From Kofleriaceae bacterium (GTDB lineage Bacteria; Myxococcota_A; Polyangia; Haliangiales; Haliangiaceae): a stretch of DNA of 64,000 nt. Shown one piece after another: positions 59,158-64,000 of this stretch (position 1 is its first letter; every line of letters begins with the position of its first letter). The translations under genes were made by a program, and so were the position numbers. The notes under the pieces were generated by a model. It was not told the DNA's origin and did no database searches. It saw nothing but the letters and a program-made list of their open reading frames with translations. The stretch is from contig JACKDR010000007.1 in assembly GCA_020633495.1 (NCBI GenBank), positions 248,001 through 312,000 on the forward strand, read 5' to 3'.

Positions 59158-60522
59158 ATGCGCCGTCCATCATTCCTGCCACGCCTCCTCTGTTGTGCGG
59201 CCCTCGTGGTCGCGACCTCCGCCGCCGCCGGGTGCACGATCTACACGGGCGACGACGACGACTGCAACTACGACTGGGGCGGGGTCGCGCAGGGCATCCG
59301 TAACCCCGACACCAACCAGTGCGAGTACTGGGGCGGCGGCGGCGGCGGCTGCGACGACACGCCGGTCTACGAGCCGCAGGCCTACCCGGACTGGGCCTAC
59401 TGCGACACCGCCTGCGAGCAGCTCGACGAGCAGGGCTGCCTGGTGACCTCGGGCTGCCGCGCCACCTACGTCACCCAGTACTGCCCGCCCAACGCCGACT
59501 GCGCGTTCATGCAGGAGTTCTCGGGCTGCGTCGGCACCGCGCCGTCGGGCCCGGTCCAGGGCGCGTGCGAGGGGCTCGACGCCCACGAGTGCTCGCGCCA
59601 CGACGACTGCATCGCGGTCTACATGGCCGACCCCACCGGCGAGGATCTCTACAACCCGACCTTCTCGTACTGCGCGCCCGAGCCGTGGTCGGAGGTCTGC
59701 TACTCCAACGCCGACTGCCCCGCCGGCTACGAGTGCTCGGCCGAGGTCGACTGCCTGCCGCCGCCGTGCCCGCCCGGCGAGGCCTGCCCCGACGTGTGCG
59801 CCGGGCGCTGCGTGCCCAGCACCTGGGGCTGCGAGGCGACCGACTGTGGCCCCGGCTTCCACTGCGAGCTGCAGTGCTACCCGTGTGACCCCGCCGATCC
59901 CAACGACCCCGTGTGCGACCCGTACTGCGAGCCGTACTGCGTGCCCGACCAGCCCAGCGAGTGCAGCAACACGGTCTGCCCCGACGGCTCGCACTGCGAG
60001 GAGACCTGCTACAGCGAGTGCTACCCCGACGGCACCTGCACCGGCTGGTGCGGCGCCGAGTGCGTGCCCGACACGATGAACCCCGGCGAGTGTGACGGCG
60101 CCGTCTACTGCGACTCGCTGCCTCCGCAGTGCCCGGGCGGCACCGTGCCCGGCGTCCTCAACGGCTGCTGGACCGGCTTCTGTATCCCCGAGGCCGACTG
60201 CGGCCCGCGCGATCCCGGCGAGTGTGGCGGCCCGGTCGCGTGCGGCGTGCCGCCGCCCAGCTGCCCGGCCGGCACCGAGCCCGGCGTCGCCAACGGCTGC
60301 TGGACCGGCTACTGCATCCCCGACTGGGCGTGCGGCTCGACCCAGACCTGCGAGGCCGTGGGCAGCGAGGCCGAGTGCGCGTCGCGCGCCGACTGCACGC
60401 CGGTCTACGAGGGCTACGGCTGCACCTGCTACCCCGACGGCAGCTGCCAGTGCGACGAGTGGAACTACGCGCGGTGCGAGACCGGCGGCATCATGCCGCC
60501 GCCCGAGCCGCAGCCCCTGTGA
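59158..60522 (+). CDS. Cys-rich secreted lipoprotein
   Basis: The product is 454 residues. The signal peptide ends in lipobox AAAGC (Cys26). The mature protein has dozens of Cys residues, many in Cys-x-x-Cys-like spacings (CDTACEQLDEQGCLVTSGC, CPPGEACPDVC, CYSECYPDGTC). Near the C-terminus a ~43-residue module occurs twice (GECDGAVYCDSLPPQCPGG and GECGGPVACGVPPPSCPAG, each followed by PGVxNGCWTGxCIP and CG). The spacing suggests multiple disulfide-stabilised microdomains at the cell surface, as in other large myxobacterial Cys-rich lipoproteins. No enzymatic motif is visible. A strong hairpin follows the stop codon. Confidence 0.75.
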   Translation: MRRPSFLPRLLCCAALVVATSAAAGCTIYTGDDDDCNYDWGGVAQGIRNPDTNQCEYWGGGGGGCDDTPVYEPQAYPDWAYCDTACEQLDEQGCLVTSGCRATYVTQYCPPNADCAFMQEFSGCVGTAPSGPVQGACEGLDAHECSRHDDCIAVYMADPTGEDLYNPTFSYCAPEPWSEVCYSNADCPAGYECSAEVDCLPPPCPPGEACPDVCAGRCVPSTWGCEATDCGPGFHCELQCYPCDPADPNDPVCDPYCEPYCVPDQPSECSNTVCPDGSHCEETCYSECYPDGTCTGWCGAECVPDTMNPGECDGAVYCDSLPPQCPGGTVPGVLNGCWTGFCIPEADCGPRDPGECGGPVACGVPPPSCPAGTEPGVANGCWTGYCIPDWACGSTQTCEAVGSEAECASRADCTPVYEGYGCTCYPDGSCQCDEWNYARCETGGIMPPPEPQPL

Positions 60523-60550
60523 GCCGGCCGGCTCCCCGCTCGCGGTGAGA

Positions 60551-60585
60551 CGCGGCGCCCCTACCGCCAGGTAGTGGGCGCCGCG
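60551..60585 (+). terminator. Hairpin terminator of the Cys-rich lipoprotein gene
   Basis: CGCGGCGCCC pairs with GGGCGCCGCG, extended inward by CTAC with GTAG after a one-base bulge, with a 6-base loop. It begins 28 bases after the stop; only a weak TTT follows at 60590. Confidence 0.55.
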
Positions 60586-60598
60586 GCCGTTTCGGCGA

Positions 60599-60604
60599 TA
60601 TCCT
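60599..60604 (+). promoter_or_regulatory. Putative -10 element before the membrane kinase gene
   Basis: TATCCT lies nine bases before GTG 60614, the same hexamer as at 41905. Confidence 0.45.
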
Positions 60605-60613
60605 CACGATCAC

Positions 60614-62566
<1,953 letters not shown>

Positions 62567-62590
62567 GCGCCGGGCGCCGCGCGTCCGAGG

Positions 62591-62654
62591 ATCCGTCGCT
62601 CACCCGGGGCGAAGTCCGAGCGGCGAAGTCGCGAGGACGAAGTCGAGGGGGCGT
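62591..62654 (-). repeat. Further copy of the dispersed palindromic repeat
   Basis: On the minus strand it has the CCCTCGACT start, a CGCGACTTCGCCGC centre and a GGGTGAGCGA end, closely matching the copy at 51841-51908. It lies 24 bases after the kinase stop and between convergent genes. Confidence 0.7.
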
Positions 62655-62691
62655 GGGGCGTGGATCGCTCCGCGCCGCGCGCCCGCCGGCG

Positions 62692-63951
62692 CTACCGGTA
62701 GCGATCGAACAGCTCGGTCTGGTGGGTCACCAGCGACTGCACGACGCCGCCGATGATCACGACCTCGGCGCGGCTCGACAGCTCCAGCGGATCGCCGGAC
62801 CACACGACGACGTCGGCGACCTGGCCCTTTTCGACCGTGCCGCGATCCTTGACGCCGTACAGCGCCGCCGGCACCGTGGTCAGCGCGGCCAGCGCCTGCG
62901 CCCACGGCATGCCGTCCGCGACCGCGTTGCCGGCGAGCTGGCGGATCGTCCGGGCCGCGTCGGGGTCGCCCATCGTCGCGATCGCGACCGGCACGCCGGC
63001 GGCGGCGAGCACCGCGGCGTTGTCGTCGCGGACGTCGGGCGCCTCGAGACGTCGCGGCAGGTTGTCGGTCGGATCGAGGATCACCGCGACGCCGGCCCTG
63101 GCCAGCTCGTCGGCGACCTTCCAGGCCTCGGTGCCGCCGCTGATCGCCAGGCGCAGCTTGCGCTGCTTTGCCAGGCGCAGCGCCGCGCGGATGTCGCCCT
63201 CCGACTCGGCGGCGACGACCAGCGGGAGGCGGCCGCGCAGCACCGGCTGCAGGGCCTCGAGATCGAGGCGGTCGGCGGCGAGCTCGCGCGACTGGTTGCG
63301 GTCGTAGGCCGACCGGGTCCGCGCGTAGGTCGCCGCGTCGTCGAGCAGCGCCCGCAGCATCTCGATCGCGCGGCCGCGCGAGCCGCCGCTGGCGTCGCTG
63401 GCCGCGTTGCCCAGGCTGGCGTGCATCGCCGCCGGGGCCGCGACCGCGTCGTCGGCGGTGACGCCGTCGGCGAGCGTGAACCACGCCGACTGCCCCGCGA
63501 CCAGCGCGCCGCGCGGCACCGCCACCGCCGAGGTCACGCCGCCGGCGCGGGCCACCGGGATCGTCAGCGCGTCGGCGTCGTAGGCGTCGACCACGCGGAA
63601 CGCGGCGTGGACCTTGTCGGCGTCCAGGGCCGGCGCGCCGTCGTTGGCCGACGGCTCGGCGTCGACCGTCACCAGCCCCAGGCTCGAGTCGGCCTCGATC
63701 AGCCCGGCGGTGACGATCTTGCCGGTGCCGTCGATGCGGGTCGCGCCCGCGGGGACCGCGACCCCGGCGCCGACCGCGGTGATCTTGCCGTCGACGATCA
63801 CCACGGTGGCGTCGTCGAGCTTGCGATCGGGGCGGGTGTAGACGGTGGCGCCGACGATCGCGATCGTGTCGGCCCGCGCCGGCCGTGGCGCCACCGCCAG
63901 CGTGGCCGCGACCGCCACCGTTACGAGCCCCAGGGGCGCCGCGCCGCGCAT
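62692..63951 (-). CDS. Amidohydrolase-superfamily protein lacking the HxH metal motif
   Basis: The product is 419 residues. A signal peptide (VTVAVAATLAVAPRPARA) makes it periplasmic. The beta-barrel start DTIAIVGATVYTRPDRKLDDATVVIVDGKITAVG is typical of imidazolonepropionase-like amidohydrolases. The strand-1 motif normally GLIDxHxH reads GLIEADSSL (83-91), so the two metal-binding His are absent. The C-terminal GTVEKGQVADVVVWSGDPLELSS is standard. It may be a non-catalytic partner of the enzyme encoded by the gene directly upstream, which overlaps it as TGATG. The ATG at 63951 is chosen for that overlap. Confidence 0.78.
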   Translation of the reverse strand: MRGAAPLGLVTVAVAATLAVAPRPARADTIAIVGATVYTRPDRKLDDATVVIVDGKITAVGAGVAVPAGATRIDGTGKIVTAGLIEADSSLGLVTVDAEPSANDGAPALDADKVHAAFRVVDAYDADALTIPVARAGGVTSAVAVPRGALVAGQSAWFTLADGVTADDAVAAPAAMHASLGNAASDASGGSRGRAIEMLRALLDDAATYARTRSAYDRNQSRELAADRLDLEALQPVLRGRLPLVVAAESEGDIRAALRLAKQRKLRLAISGGTEAWKVADELARAGVAVILDPTDNLPRRLEAPDVRDDNAAVLAAAGVPVAIATMGDPDAARTIRQLAGNAVADGMPWAQALAALTTVPAALYGVKDRGTVEKGQVADVVVWSGDPLELSSRAEVVIIGGVVQSLVTHQTELFDRYR

Positions 63952-64000
63952 CACTTGCCCTCCGCGCCGCGGTCGCCCGCCGAGTTGCCCAGCTCGTAGT
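63951..64000 (-). CDS. C-terminal end of an upstream gene, coupled to the amidohydrolase gene
   Basis: Only the last 15 codons lie in the window, reading YELGNSAGDRGAEGK before a TGA that overlaps the next gene's ATG. The tail is too short to identify. By analogy with tandem periplasmic amidohydrolase pairs, it may be the catalytic partner; this is a guess. Confidence 0.5.
   Translation of the reverse strand, partial: YELGNSAGDRGAEGK

Overview
The window is about 72% G+C and looks like a chromosomal segment of a myxobacterium (Myxococcota, probably a Haliangiales/Kofleriaceae-type lineage). Supporting signs are a MYXO-CTERM sorting tail, many Ser/Thr kinases, PP2C/SpoIIE phosphatases and hybrid histidine kinases, a large share of lipoproteins, and DUF5939-type cyclases. 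Taxonomy is inference from gene content only. I see about 50 protein genes, no rRNA or tRNA, no CRISPR array and no insertion sequence. Two genes are frame-disrupted and one has a suspicious C-terminal extension. Some of these may be sequencing errors, because each would be repaired by one base.

Layout. 0-3.2 kb: end of an MlaD-type lipid-transport protein, an aminoglycoside-phosphotransferase-fold kinase, and an alpha/beta hydrolase divergent from its TetR regulator across a 23-bp gap holding a palindrome. 3.0-5.8 kb: truncated globin downstream of a molybdopterin oxidoreductase. 5.8-18.3 kb: DUF5939 class III cyclase, CoA-type Nudix hydrolase, ADP-forming acyl-CoA synthetase, Ser/Thr kinase, triple-PAS hybrid histidine kinase, two secreted lipoproteins and a KANL3/Tex30-like hydrolase.

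18.4-32.9 kb is a phosphate island. On the plus strand are a DUF47 (PhoU-like) protein, a Pit transporter and a MerR-TPR protein. On the minus strand are phoB-phoR, pstS-pstC-pstA-pstB, a VWA lipoprotein, a porin O/P, and an extensin-like peptidase with a lone PhnD-type binding lipoprotein. The promoters of phoB, pstS and the porin carry matching direct repeats with an 11-bp period, read here as PHO boxes. A related dyad precedes the VWA gene. No phoU follows pstB.

33-46.2 kb: YhbY RNA-binding protein, a MYXO-CTERM putative metalloprotease with Gln in place of the first zinc His, Xaa-Pro aminopeptidase, and a double-receiver protein. The receiver gene is divergent from a three-gene cluster (small helical protein, PP2C with a long helical tail, small helical protein). 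In this cluster the tail of the phosphatase appears to echo both small partners, and it is my best candidate for an undescribed signalling module. A PilZ protein, envelope proteins, a membrane SpoIIE phosphatase and a metallophosphoesterase follow.

46.2-64 kb: an Imm26-like/leucine-rich protein, and a TetR-ABC-permease operon whose promoter overlaps tandem operator repeats in an AT-rich patch. Next come a dispersed palindromic repeat cluster, a frame-disrupted beta-helix lipoprotein, a DUF2760-Hsp70-Hsp70 operon, a Cys-rich lipoprotein, a membrane Ser/Thr kinase, and a degenerate amidohydrolase coupled to a partly visible upstream gene.

Window-wide, many start codons lie only 5-10 bases after a TANNNT -10 hexamer, suggesting frequent leaderless transcripts. 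Within operons genes are typically coupled by ATGA, GTGA, TTGA or TAGTG overlaps.
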